Assembly: GCF_023155745.1 (NCBI RefSeq)
Contig: NZ_JAKNUS010000010.1
Coordinates: 62,001 to 126,000, forward strand
DNA length: 64,000 nucleotides
Source: Microbacterium kunmingense
GTDB taxonomy: Bacteria; Actinomycetota; Actinomycetes; Actinomycetales; Microbacteriaceae
Reading direction: 5' to 3'
Shown here: one piece after another, positions 34,037 through 42,846 of the stretch
Position numbering within the stretch: the first letter of the stretch is position 1
Layout of the letters: each line of letters starts with the position of its first letter
Translations under genes and position numbers: made by a program
The notes under the pieces: generated by a model
The model's database searches: none
Seen by the model: only the letters and a program-made list of their open reading frames with translations
What the model was told of the DNA's origin: nothing

Positions 34037-35026
34037 TCACCGGATGACGGCGGCATCGGGCGAGGAGACGTCGTACTCGGTGACGGTGTCGGCCGGGCGC
34101 GCGAGCATGACGGCCTCGAGCACCCGCGCCTTGTATGCGGACTGCTCCGCGCTCCCCCAGACGACCCGGGCGGAGGAGGTCAAGGTCAGCGTCACATCGA
34201 AGGCCGAGGTCGCGCTCACCCCCGTCACCTGGTCGGCGATCGACGGCGGAAGGGCGCGCATCACCCTGCCGACCGCGGCGAACGCGTCGCCGTCGACTCC
34301 GCCGCGGACATCGAGGATCGGTTCGCCGGGCGGCGCCTCGGCGGCAGCGGAGAGGACGACCCCGGCCGCATCGACCACGGAGTATCCCGCCGCCGATTCG
34401 ATCGCGCCGATGGGTGTGCGCTCCACGATCCGCACGACGAGCTCGTGCGGCGGACGCGCCTCGAGGGTGTAGCTCTGCACGAAGGGGAAATCCGACAGCG
34501 TGTCCTGCACGGCCGCGTCGTCCACGAGCGGGAGCGGGGTGCCGAGCTGCGACGCGAGCGCCGCTTCGACACCGGCGGCATCGAGCTGGACGGCACCGAT
34601 CACGCGGATGCGCTCGACCGCGAAGAGCGGGCTGTAGGCCACCGCGGCCGTGACCCCGGCGACCACGACGACAGCACCGAGCGCCGACACCCACAGCGCC
34701 CGCCGACGGCGCTGACGGACGGTGAAGCGCCGCACCTCGGCGCGCAGCGCCTTCCGGCGCGCCCGCGAGGCACGCCACACCGCCAGCAGCCCGACCGGCG
34801 TCGGGGCGTGCTCGCCGTCCTCGGCGAGGTCGTCGCGCGGATCCGGCCCGGCCGCTGTCGCGGCGGTCGGAAGCGACAGGATGACGCCGGCGCCGTCGTC
34901 GTCGCCGGCGGCCACGTCGTCCGCCACGTCGTGCCCTACACCGCCCGCCTCACGATCCGACGGCGCAGCTGGCGCACGCCGGATCGGCGCGGCCGGCGGC
35001 GGGAGCGGTGACGGCCGACGGACCAC
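34037..35026 (-). CDS. ftsQ: Cell division protein FtsQ
   Basis: 329 residues. A cytoplasmic N-terminus of about 110 residues, Asp/Ala-rich then basic, precedes one transmembrane helix ('ALWVSALGAVVVVAGVTAAV'). The POTRA domain ('FAVERIRVIGAVQLDAAGVE', 'PLVDDAAVQDTLSDFPFV') and FtsQ domain ('LEARPPHELVVRIVERTPIG', 'VVDAAGVVL') follow outside the membrane. It links the septal synthase to other divisome parts. GTG 35026 lies 3 nt after the murC stop. Confidence 0.94.
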   Translation of the reverse strand: MVRRPSPLPPPAAPIRRAPAAPSDREAGGVGHDVADDVAAGDDDGAGVILSLPTAATAAGPDPRDDLAEDGEHAPTPVGLLAVWRASRARRKALRAEVRRFTVRQRRRRALWVSALGAVVVVAGVTAAVAYSPLFAVERIRVIGAVQLDAAGVEAALASQLGTPLPLVDDAAVQDTLSDFPFVQSYTLEARPPHELVVRIVERTPIGAIESAAGYSVVDAAGVVLSAAAEAPPGEPILDVRGGVDGDAFAAVGRVMRALPPSIADQVTGVSATSAFDVTLTLTSSARVVWGSAEQSAYKARVLEAVMLARPADTVTEYDVSSPDAAVIR

Positions 35027-35029
35027 GGT

Positions 35030-36448
35030 TCAGCCTTCGACGGCGGCGGTGTCGGGCCGGATGCGTGTGAGCGCTTCGAGGATCTGCGGGACAAGGAGGT
35101 TGACGTTTCCGCAGCCGAGGGTGATGACGTAGTCACCCGGGCGCGCGACGGCGGCGGCGTGATCGGCGGCGCGCTGCCAGTCGGCGACGAAACGCACCCG
35201 GTCGGGGTCGGTGAACGCGTGGGCGACGAGGTCCCCCGTCACGCCCGGTACGGGATCCTCCCGCGCACCGTAGACGTCGAGGACGACGGTGTGGTCGGCG
35301 TGGCTCTCGAGGACCTCTGCGAACTCGCGGTACATGTGCTGGGTGCGGGAGTAGGTGTGCGGCTGGTGGACCGCGATGATGCGGCCGTCGCCGATGACGC
35401 TGCGGGCACCGGCGAGGGCGGCGGCCACCTCCGTCGGGTGGTGGGCGTAGTCGTCGTAGACGCTCACGCCCCGCTCGATCCCGTGCAGCTCGAACCGTCG
35501 ATCCGTACCGGCGAAGCCCGCGATCGCCTCCGCGGCCGACGCGAGCTCGAACCCGAGGGCGATCAGCACCGCGACCGCCCCGGCGGCGTTGACGGCGTTG
35601 TGCACTCCGGGGATGCGCAGGCGGACCGAGACGGTCTCATCCCCGTATGCCAGCCGGAAGCCGACCGGTCCGTGCGCGTCGATGTCGCTCAGCCGCACGT
35701 CGGCTGCCGCGTCCAGACCGAACGTGATCACGCGCGGGTGATCCAGCAGCGCCGCCACGTCCTTCGCGCCCGGATCGTCGGCCGAGATCACCACCGCCTC
35801 CCGTGCCTCGCGGCCGAATCGGGCGAAGGCCTCGACGAAGGCATCCGCCGACCCGTAGTGATCCAGGTGGTCGGGGTCGACGTTGGTGATGAGGGCGACC
35901 GAGGTGTCGTAGAGCAGGAACGTGCCGTCGGACTCGTCGGCCTCGATCACGAACAGATCGTCCGCGCCGGTGCCGCTGGACACGCCGAGCTGCGCGATCA
36001 CGCCGCCGTTGACGAACGTCGGGTCCGCACCCAGCGCCTGCAGCGAGGTGACGATCATGCCCGTGGAGGTGGTCTTGCCGTGCGCGCCCGCGACCGAGAC
36101 CAGGCGCCGCCCCCCGATCAGCCAGTACAGCGCCTGCGACCGGTGGATGACCGCGAGCCCCCGCTCCTTGGCCACGACGTACTCGGGGTTCTCCGGCCAG
36201 ATCGCGCCCGTGTGCACGACGGTGTCGGCGTCGCCGAGGTGGGCGGCGTCGTGACCGACGTGCACGGTGGCGCCCGATGCCGCCAGTGCGCGCAGCGACG
36301 GACTGTCCGCGCGGTCCGAACCCGAGACCTTGATCCCCCGGGCGAGGAACATCCGGGCAAGGCCCGACATCCCCGATCCTCCGATGCCGATGAAGTGGGC
36401 GGCCCGGATGTCATCCGGGATCGGCAGGGACAGGTCAGGTCTGATCAT
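35030..36448 (-). CDS. murC: UDP-N-acetylmuramate-L-alanine ligase
   Basis: 472 residues. '[20 protein letters not shown]' is the MurC nucleotide-sugar loop. '[15 protein letters not shown]' is the ATP P-loop, '[16 protein letters not shown]' and '[11 protein letters not shown]' bind metal and substrate, and '[13 protein letters not shown]' is the C-terminal ligase motif. It adds L-Ala to UDP-MurNAc in the cytoplasm. It lies 54 nt after murG, the loosest join inside the mur run. Confidence 0.97.
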   Translation of the reverse strand: MIRPDLSLPIPDDIRAAHFIGIGGSGMSGLARMFLARGIKVSGSDRADSPSLRALAASGATVHVGHDAAHLGDADTVVHTGAIWPENPEYVVAKERGLAVIHRSQALYWLIGGRRLVSVAGAHGKTTSTGMIVTSLQALGADPTFVNGGVIAQLGVSSGTGADDLFVIEADESDGTFLLYDTSVALITNVDPDHLDHYGSADAFVEAFARFGREAREAVVISADDPGAKDVAALLDHPRVITFGLDAAADVRLSDIDAHGPVGFRLAYGDETVSVRLRIPGVHNAVNAAGAVAVLIALGFELASAAEAIAGFAGTDRRFELHGIERGVSVYDDYAHHPTEVAAALAGARSVIGDGRIIAVHQPHTYSRTQHMYREFAEVLESHADHTVVLDVYGAREDPVPGVTGDLVAHAFTDPDRVRFVADWQRAADHAAAVARPGDYVITLGCGNVNLLVPQILEALTRIRPDTAAVEG

Positions 36449-36502
36449 GGCCCGTCAATCCTAAGTCGGCCTCCTGCGCGCCCCTTCCCCGGCGCGCTGA
36501 GG

Positions 36503-37594
36503 TCACCGAGCCCGACCGCGTGCCTCGTCGATGAGGGCGACGACCGCCTCACTGCCCGAACGGGTGCCGACCGATGCGGCAGCGCGGCGCATCGCCTGCA
36601 GACGTCCGGGATCGGTGAGGAGGGGGATGACGTCGCGGCGCACCCGCTCGGCGGTGAAGTCGGCGTCGAGGATCAGGGAGGCCGCTCCGGCTGCGACCGC
36701 GGATGCGGCGTTGAGAGCCTGCTCCCCGTTGCCGACCGCATACGGCACGTAGACGGCGGGGATGCCGAGCGCGCTGATCTCGCTGACGGTCGCCGCACCG
36801 GCGCGGGAGACCACCGCGTCGGCCAGCGCGAAGGCGAGATCCATCCGATCGACATAGCGGCGCAGCGCGTATCCGGCCACGCCCGGGTCGGGGGTGGTGC
36901 TGCGCTCCCCCGTGACGTGCAGCAGCTGCCAGCCGGCGTCGAGCACGTCGCGCCAGGCTGCTCCGCCGTCCTCACCGAAGGCCTCGTTCAGGCGCTGCGC
37001 ACCGAGAGAGCCACCGAACACCAGCAGCACGGGGCGCGCCGCATCCAGACCGAAGGCCGAGGCGGCCTCATCGCGGAGGGCTGCGGCGTCGAGGTCGACG
37101 ATCTCGCGGCGAAGCGGCATCCCCACCACCCGTGCACCCCTCAGCCGTGTGCCGGCGAACGCGACGCCGACCGTCGCGGCCCGTCGTGCCCCCAGGACAT
37201 TGGCGAGCCCCGGGCGGGCGTTGGCCTCGTGGACGACCGTCGGGATGCGCTCCCGCCGCGCGGCGACGTAGGCGGGCGCCGCGGCGTATCCGCCGAAGCC
37301 GACGACCACCTCGACCCCGCGGTCGCGGAGATGACGTCGGACCTGGGCGACAGCCCGCCCGAATCGCTGCGGGAACATCGCCGCGGCTCGATCAGGTCGC
37401 CGGGGGAAGGGCACCTTGTCGACGAACAGCAGCTCGTAGCCGCGCTCCGGTACGAGCCGGGCCTCCAGACCCTCCCGCGTCCCGAGGACGAGAACCTCGG
37501 CGTCCGGCTCACGCGCGCGCAGCGCGTCGGCGACCGCCAGCAGCGGGTTGACGTGCCCGGCGGTGCCGCCGCCGGCGAGGAGGTAGGTCGTCAC
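36503..37594 (-). CDS. murG: Undecaprenyl-PP-MurNAc-pentapeptide GlcNAc transferase
   Basis: 363 residues with a GT-B fold. 'LLAGGGTAGHVNPLLAVADAL' is the MurG N-terminal glycine-rich loop, 'VEVVVGFGGYAAAPAYVAAR' and 'VHEANARPGLAN' line the acceptor site, and 'LVFGGSLGAQRLNEAF' and 'SRAGAATVSEISALGIPAVYVPY' form the UDP-GlcNAc site. It makes lipid II on the inner face of the membrane. GTG 37594 overlaps the ftsW stop by 4 bp. Confidence 0.97.
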   Translation of the reverse strand: MTTYLLAGGGTAGHVNPLLAVADALRAREPDAEVLVLGTREGLEARLVPERGYELLFVDKVPFPRRPDRAAAMFPQRFGRAVAQVRRHLRDRGVEVVVGFGGYAAAPAYVAARRERIPTVVHEANARPGLANVLGARRAATVGVAFAGTRLRGARVVGMPLRREIVDLDAAALRDEAASAFGLDAARPVLLVFGGSLGAQRLNEAFGEDGGAAWRDVLDAGWQLLHVTGERSTTPDPGVAGYALRRYVDRMDLAFALADAVVSRAGAATVSEISALGIPAVYVPYAVGNGEQALNAASAVAAGAASLILDADFTAERVRRDVIPLLTDPGRLQAMRRAAASVGTRSGSEAVVALIDEARGRAR

Positions 37595-38820
37595 CCGACG
37601 ACACTAACCGCCCGCCTGGGCGGCAGCGAACGGGCGAAGGACAGCAGCACCCCCGACGCCACGAGCACCGAGACGAGGGAGGTGCCGCCCTGGGACATGA
37701 ACGGCAGCGGAACGCCGAGGACCGGGAACACCCGCAGGACCACACCGATGTTGATGAGGGCCTGACCGACCACCCAGACCGTGATGCCGCCGGCGACGAT
37801 GCGCACGAACGGGTCGTCCGTCCATCGGATCACATGGAACGCACCGACCGCGTAGAGCGCGACGAGGCCGAGCACGACGGCGCAGCCGATGAGTCCGAGC
37901 TCCTCGCCGACGATGGCGAAGATGTAGTCGTTGGCGGCCGCGGGGAGCCAGTCGTACTTCTCCTTGGAGTTCCCGAGGCCCAGCCCGAAGACGCCGCCTC
38001 CGGCCAGACCCCACATCCCGTGGAGGGGCTGGTAGCAGTCGTTGAAATAGTCCTCGAGGCAGTTGGGGTTGAGGAAGCTGAGGAAGCGGCGCATGCGGTC
38101 GGGGCTCGTGACGGCCAGGACCGCGACGGCCGCGGCGGCGGCGATCGCGGGGAGGATGAAGATGCGAAGCCGCACCCCGGAGAAGAACAGGGCCCCGAGG
38201 ACGAGCAGCACCAGGATCATCGCCGTCCCGAGGTCGCGCCCGGCGAGCACCGTCGCGATCGCGAGACCCGCGACCGGCACGAGCGGGATGTAGACGTGCC
38301 GCCACATCGCCAGCAGCGTCCGCTTGCGGTACAGCACGTACCCCACCCACAGGGCGAGGGCGAGCTTCAGGAACTCCGACGGCTGCGCCTGGAAGCCGGC
38401 GATGGTGATCCAGTTCCGGTTGCCGTCCGCGCCGTGGCCGAGAGGAGTGAACACCAGCAGCTGGAAGGCCACGGCTCCGATGAGCGCCGGCCACGCGATG
38501 CGCTTCCAGAACCTGATGGGCAGACGGCTGGCGATGAACATCAGCGGAACACCGATGACGGCGAACACCGCCTGCTTCATCGCCGCATCCCACGGCGCCT
38601 GCCCCGCCGCCGTGGAGGTGGCGGAGGTGGCCGAGAGCACCATCACCAATCCGAAGATCGTCAGCAGCAGGGCCGTGGAGGCGATGAGCAGGAACTCGCT
38701 CGGGACCGGCGCGAAGACCCGGCCGAGCGACACGCGGGCCGCGAGCCCCCGACGACTCGCAGACTCAGCCGGCGGAGTCGGGATGCGGGGGGTGCGGGTC
38801 TGCGTCGTCGTCACCGTCAT
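37591..38820 (-). CDS. ftsW: SEDS peptidoglycan glycosyltransferase FtsW
   Basis: 409 residues with about ten transmembrane helices. SEDS motifs include 'TIAGFQAQPSEFLKLALAL', 'AGRDLGTAMILVLLVLGALF' (the catalytic-Asp region) and 'FPVLGVPLPFMSQGGTSLVS' at the end. It polymerises lipid II at the septum with FtsI. ATG 38820 lies inside murD, giving an unusually long 56-bp overlap. The frame reaches further up to 38937 with sequence unlike FtsW. Confidence 0.94.
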   Translation of the reverse strand: MTVTTTQTRTPRIPTPPAESASRRGLAARVSLGRVFAPVPSEFLLIASTALLLTIFGLVMVLSATSATSTAAGQAPWDAAMKQAVFAVIGVPLMFIASRLPIRFWKRIAWPALIGAVAFQLLVFTPLGHGADGNRNWITIAGFQAQPSEFLKLALALWVGYVLYRKRTLLAMWRHVYIPLVPVAGLAIATVLAGRDLGTAMILVLLVLGALFFSGVRLRIFILPAIAAAAAVAVLAVTSPDRMRRFLSFLNPNCLEDYFNDCYQPLHGMWGLAGGGVFGLGLGNSKEKYDWLPAAANDYIFAIVGEELGLIGCAVVLGLVALYAVGAFHVIRWTDDPFVRIVAGGITVWVVGQALINIGVVLRVFPVLGVPLPFMSQGGTSLVSVLVASGVLLSFARSLPPRRAVSVVG

Positions 38821-40312
38821 CCCCCATCTCGATCCATCGCTGCACGGCGGCGGCGAACTTCCTTCCGCGGTCGGCGTAGGAGGAGAACTGGTCGAAGGAC
38901 GCCGCGGCGGGGGCGAGGAGCACCACATCCCCGTCACGGGCGACCTGCGCGGCCAGTTCGACCGCCTGCGTCATGACGTCCCCAGTCTCGCCGGGGGTCA
39001 CCTCGTACACGGGGACGTCCGGCGCGTGTCGCGAGAACGCCGCCGTGACCGCGGTCCGGTCCTCCCCGATGACGACGGCGGCGCGCACCTTTGTTGCGAC
39101 CTCAGCCACGAGCGGGGAGATCTCCACGCCCTTGAGCAGTCCCCCGACGATCCAGATCGCGCCAGGAAAGGCCGACAGGGATGAGGCCGCCGCGTGCGGA
39201 TTGGTCGCCTTGGAGTCATCCACCCAGACGATTCCGCGGCGCGTGGCCACCACCTCGATGCGATGAGGGTCGAGCCGGAACACACGGAGCGCATCGCGGA
39301 TCGCCGCGGGGGGCACGTCGAGTGCGCGCGCGAGCGCGGCGGCGGCGAGGATGTTCGCGACCATGTGCGGAGCTGCGAGCCCGCGCTCGGCGAGCTCGGC
39401 GACCGTAGTGAGCTCGAGGGCGCTGGTGCGCCGATCGTCGAGGAAGGCGCGGTCGACGAGGATGCCGTCCACCACGCCGAGATCGCTCGGCCCCGGCACG
39501 CCCAGGTCGAACCCGATGGCGCGGGCGCCTTCGATGACCTCGGCATCCTCCACCATGCGCCGGGTTTGGAGGTCTGATTTGCTGTAGACGCACGCGACCC
39601 GGGTGTTGTCGTACACGTGGGCCTTCGCGTCGCGATAGTCCTCGAACGAGCCGTGCCACTCCAGGTGGTCTTCGGCGAGGTTCAGGCACACGCTGCCGTG
39701 CGGGGAGAGGGGCGCGGGGCCGCTCTGGCGCCCCAGATACCAGAGCTGGTGACTGGAGAGCTCGACGACGAGGACGTCGAATCCACTCGGGTCGCGGACG
39801 GCGTCGAGGACGGGGGTACCGATGTTGCCGACCGGTGCGGCGCGCAGACCACCCGCGACGAGCATCTCCGCCACCAGCCGAGTGGTCGTCGTCTTGCCGT
39901 TCGTGCCGGTCACCAGCACCCAGTCGGCGGGGCTGCCGTCCTCGCGGACCACCTTGTCGCGCACGCGCCACGCGAGTTCGATGTCGCCCCACAGCGCGAT
40001 GCCGTCCTGGACGCACCACGCGATGACGGGGTGGCGGGGTGAGAAGCCCGGCGAGGCGATGACGACCTCGGGCGTGAAGGCGCGCAGCGCATCGGGAACC
40101 GTGTCGAGCGGTCCGATGACGGCGTCGACGCCGATCACCGGCAGAAGCTTCTCGTACTCCGGCTCGGCCGCCTCGGAGAAGACCTGGACGCGCGCACCGA
40201 GTTCTGCGAGGGTGTCGGCCGCGGCGAAGCCCGTGACCGAAAGCCCGAGCACGGCGACCCGCAGTCCCGACCAGTCCGCATGCCAGCTGGTGAGTCCGTC
40301 CAGGCGGGTCAT
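38765..40312 (-). CDS. murD: UDP-N-acetylmuramoyl-L-alanine-D-glutamate ligase
   Basis: 515 residues. 'VAVLGLSVTGFAAADTLAEL' is the N-terminal UMA-binding loop, 'VTGTNGKTTTTRLVAEM' the P-loop, 'ELSSHQLWYL' and 'NLAEDHLEWHGSF' the metal and substrate sites, and 'VDDSKATNPHAAASSL' the C-terminal motif. It adds D-Glu. ATG 40312 overlaps the mraY stop as ATGA. The Asp/Pro-rich tail, from 'MGDDGDDDADPHPPHP' on, is encoded in the overlap with ftsW and is probably not functional enzyme core. Confidence 0.96.
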   Translation of the reverse strand: MTRLDGLTSWHADWSGLRVAVLGLSVTGFAAADTLAELGARVQVFSEAAEPEYEKLLPVIGVDAVIGPLDTVPDALRAFTPEVVIASPGFSPRHPVIAWCVQDGIALWGDIELAWRVRDKVVREDGSPADWVLVTGTNGKTTTTRLVAEMLVAGGLRAAPVGNIGTPVLDAVRDPSGFDVLVVELSSHQLWYLGRQSGPAPLSPHGSVCLNLAEDHLEWHGSFEDYRDAKAHVYDNTRVACVYSKSDLQTRRMVEDAEVIEGARAIGFDLGVPGPSDLGVVDGILVDRAFLDDRRTSALELTTVAELAERGLAAPHMVANILAAAALARALDVPPAAIRDALRVFRLDPHRIEVVATRRGIVWVDDSKATNPHAAASSLSAFPGAIWIVGGLLKGVEISPLVAEVATKVRAAVVIGEDRTAVTAAFSRHAPDVPVYEVTPGETGDVMTQAVELAAQVARDGDVVLLAPAAASFDQFSSYADRGRKFAAAVQRWIEMGDDGDDDADPHPPHPDSAG

Positions 40313-41421
40313 GTCTGCGACAGCCATTCGACGTAGAAGAAGCCGACGCCCGAGACCGCGAGGAGGCCCGCGATGATCCACATGCGCACCACGATCGTGA
40401 TCTCCGACCACCCGCGCATCTCGAGGTGGTGGTGCAGCGGGCTCATGAGGAACAGCCGCTTCCCGCGGGTGAGCTTGAAGTACACCCGCTGGAGGATCAC
40501 CGACCCCGACGCGATCACGTAGACACCGGCCACGAGCACCATGAGCAGTTCGGTGCGGGTGAGGATCGCCATCGCGGCCACGACGCCGCCGATCGCCATC
40601 GACCCCACGTCACCCATGAAGACCTGCGCCTTCGGCGCATTCCACCAGAGGAATCCGACGAGCGCGCCCACGAACGCGGCGGAGACGATCGCGAGATCGA
40701 ACGGATCCCTCGTGGCGTAACAGGCGGACAGACCACCGGGACTGAGCTCCCCACCCCCGAAGCACGCCTGGTTGAACTGCCAGAAGGCGATGAGGCTGTA
40801 GGCGCCCACGACGAAGATGCCGGCACCGGCGGCGAGGCCGTCGAGCCCGTCGCTGACGTTGACGGAGTTGGAGGCGGCCACGCCGATGAAGGAGATCCAG
40901 GCAAGGTACAGCAGCCAGCCGAGGATCGGTCCGAGCGCGAAGAACCACAGCACCTGCACATCGCGGAACACCGAGATGTAGGGCGACGCGGGGGTCTCGT
41001 TGTAGATGTTGGGGAAGTTCAGCGCGACGATGCCGAACGGCACGGCGACGATCACCTGCCCCACGATCTTCCGCCAGCCGCTGAGTCCGAGGCTTCGCTG
41101 GCTTCGGACCTTCATGAAGTCGTCGATGAAGCCGACGGTGCCGAATCCGACCATCATCCACAGCACCAGCAGCCCCGACACCGTGGGCGGGTTGTTCCCC
41201 GCCACACCGCCGACGAGGTAGCCGATGATGGTTCCGGCGATGAAGATCGTCCCGCCCATCGTCGGCGTCCCGCGCTTCTCGCCGTGGCTCGGATTGCGGA
41301 TGTCGTCGGGGGTGCGGATGACCTGACCCCAGCCCCACCGACGGAACAGCCGGAGGAACACCGGGGTGAGGAAGAGGGTGAAGGCCAGCGAGATCGCCGC
41401 CGCGGTCAGCAGGGATCTCAC
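40309..41421 (-). CDS. mraY: Phospho-MurNAc-pentapeptide translocase
   Basis: 370 residues, ten helices. 'GEKRGTPTMGGTIFIAGTII', 'GFGTVGFIDDFMKVRS' (catalytic Asp pair), 'SVNVSDGLDGLAAGAGI' and 'SPLHHHLEMRGWSE' (His-rich loop) are the family motifs. It makes lipid I on the cytoplasmic face of the membrane. GTG 41421 overlaps the murF stop as GTGA, so the longer frame to 41571 is not used. Confidence 0.97.
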   Translation of the reverse strand: MRSLLTAAAISLAFTLFLTPVFLRLFRRWGWGQVIRTPDDIRNPSHGEKRGTPTMGGTIFIAGTIIGYLVGGVAGNNPPTVSGLLVLWMMVGFGTVGFIDDFMKVRSQRSLGLSGWRKIVGQVIVAVPFGIVALNFPNIYNETPASPYISVFRDVQVLWFFALGPILGWLLYLAWISFIGVAASNSVNVSDGLDGLAAGAGIFVVGAYSLIAFWQFNQACFGGGELSPGGLSACYATRDPFDLAIVSAAFVGALVGFLWWNAPKAQVFMGDVGSMAIGGVVAAMAILTRTELLMVLVAGVYVIASGSVILQRVYFKLTRGKRLFLMSPLHHHLEMRGWSEITIVVRMWIIAGLLAVSGVGFFYVEWLSQT

Positions 41422-42830
41422 GAGAAGAATTCTCCCAGTCGGTCGCCGAGGAACCGCAGGCCCGCCGAGTTGGATGACTTCACCAGCACGCGGTCTCCGT
41501 CGCGAAGCTCGCCCGTGAGGTAGTCGTAGGCCTCGTCGGCCGTGGCGAAGAACACCGCCTCCCCGTCCCACGATCCCTCACCGACGGCGGCGAGGAACAG
41601 GCGACGGGCCTCGGGTCCGATCACGACGATGCGTTGGATGCCCAGACGCACGGCCTGGAGGCCGATCCGGTCGTGCTCTTCGCCGGCGTACTCCCCCAGC
41701 TCGCTCATCGCACCGAGGACCGCGACCATGCGTTCGCCGGGCCCGGTGATCTGAGCGAGGGTCCGAAGCGCCGCCGACATGGAGTCGGGGCTGGCGTTGT
41801 AGGCGTCGTTGATGATGCGCACGCGCGGGGAGCCCAGCGGCTGCATGCGCCACCGCTCGGCGAGTTCGACCGTCTCCAGGCGCGCGACGGCGTCTGCGGG
41901 CGTCACGCCGAGGGCGGTGGCGGCGGCGATCGCGGCGAGGGCGTTCATAACATGGTGCTCGCCGAGAACGCGCAGGCGGAGCGGAGCGGAGACACCGTCA
42001 ACGAAGACCGTGCACGAGGTGCCGTCCGCGGTCACCTCGACGTCTTCCGCCCTCACCTCGGCGGTGCTGCCGCGACCGAACCACCGCACCGAGGCGGGCT
42101 TGTCCTGTGCGGTCGGAGCCATCTGGGCCACACGCGGGTCGTCGGCGTTCAGCACCGCCACCCCGCCCGGGCGGAGGGCGTGGACGAGCTCGCTCTTGGC
42201 GCGGAAGGTTCCCTCGATACCGCCGAAGCCTCCGGCGTGGGCCATGCCGACCATGAGGACGACCGAGATGTCGGGGTGGACGAGACCGGCGAGTGCCGCG
42301 ATCGCGCCAGGGCCGCTCGCCCCGAACTCGCTCACCAGGTAGCGGGTCTCCTCCGTGACGCGGAGCATCGTCAGCGGCGCTCCGACCTCGTTGTTGTAGG
42401 AGGCGCGGGGAGCGACGGTCTCACCCTCGTCCTCGAGGATGCGCGCCAGCAGGTTCTTCGTGGTGGTCTTGCCGTTGGAGCCGGTGATCCCGACCACCTT
42501 CAGCGCGCCACCCGTGCGCACCCGCGCGACGACCTCGCGGGCGAGGTCGGCCAGGGCCTGCACCACGTCGCGCACGACGATCTGAGTGATCGGCTCGTCC
42601 ACGGGCCGCTCGACGAGCGCCAGCACCGCTCCGGCCTGGTGCGCCGCCGGGACGAACAGGTGGCCGTCGGTGGTCTCGCCGGGCTTGGCGACGAAGATGT
42701 CGCCGGGGCCGATCGCACGAGAGTCGGTGTCGACGGTTCCCGACACCACGGTGTCGGGGGTGTCGTCGCCGGCGAGGAGGAGGTCTCCGCCGACGGTCAG
42801 GGCGATGTGATGCAGGGGAAGGGAGATCAT
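41418..42830 (-). CDS. murF: UDP-MurNAc-tripeptide-D-alanyl-D-alanine ligase
   Basis: 470 residues. 'VSGTVDTDSRAIGPGDIFVA' is the N-terminal uridine domain, 'VGITGSNGKTTTKNLLARIL' the P-loop, 'SYNNEVGAPLTML' and 'INDAYNASPDSMSAALRTLA' are MurF-specific. It completes the pentapeptide by adding D-Ala-D-Ala. It follows ftsI by 16 nt where most dcw clusters carry murE. Confidence 0.96.
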   Translation of the reverse strand: MISLPLHHIALTVGGDLLLAGDDTPDTVVSGTVDTDSRAIGPGDIFVAKPGETTDGHLFVPAAHQAGAVLALVERPVDEPITQIVVRDVVQALADLAREVVARVRTGGALKVVGITGSNGKTTTKNLLARILEDEGETVAPRASYNNEVGAPLTMLRVTEETRYLVSEFGASGPGAIAALAGLVHPDISVVLMVGMAHAGGFGGIEGTFRAKSELVHALRPGGVAVLNADDPRVAQMAPTAQDKPASVRWFGRGSTAEVRAEDVEVTADGTSCTVFVDGVSAPLRLRVLGEHHVMNALAAIAAATALGVTPADAVARLETVELAERWRMQPLGSPRVRIINDAYNASPDSMSAALRTLAQITGPGERMVAVLGAMSELGEYAGEEHDRIGLQAVRLGIQRIVVIGPEARRLFLAAVGEGSWDGEAVFFATADEAYDYLTGELRDGDRVLVKSSNSAGLRFLGDRLGEFFS

Positions 42831-42846
42831 GTGTCCGAGGGGGTCG

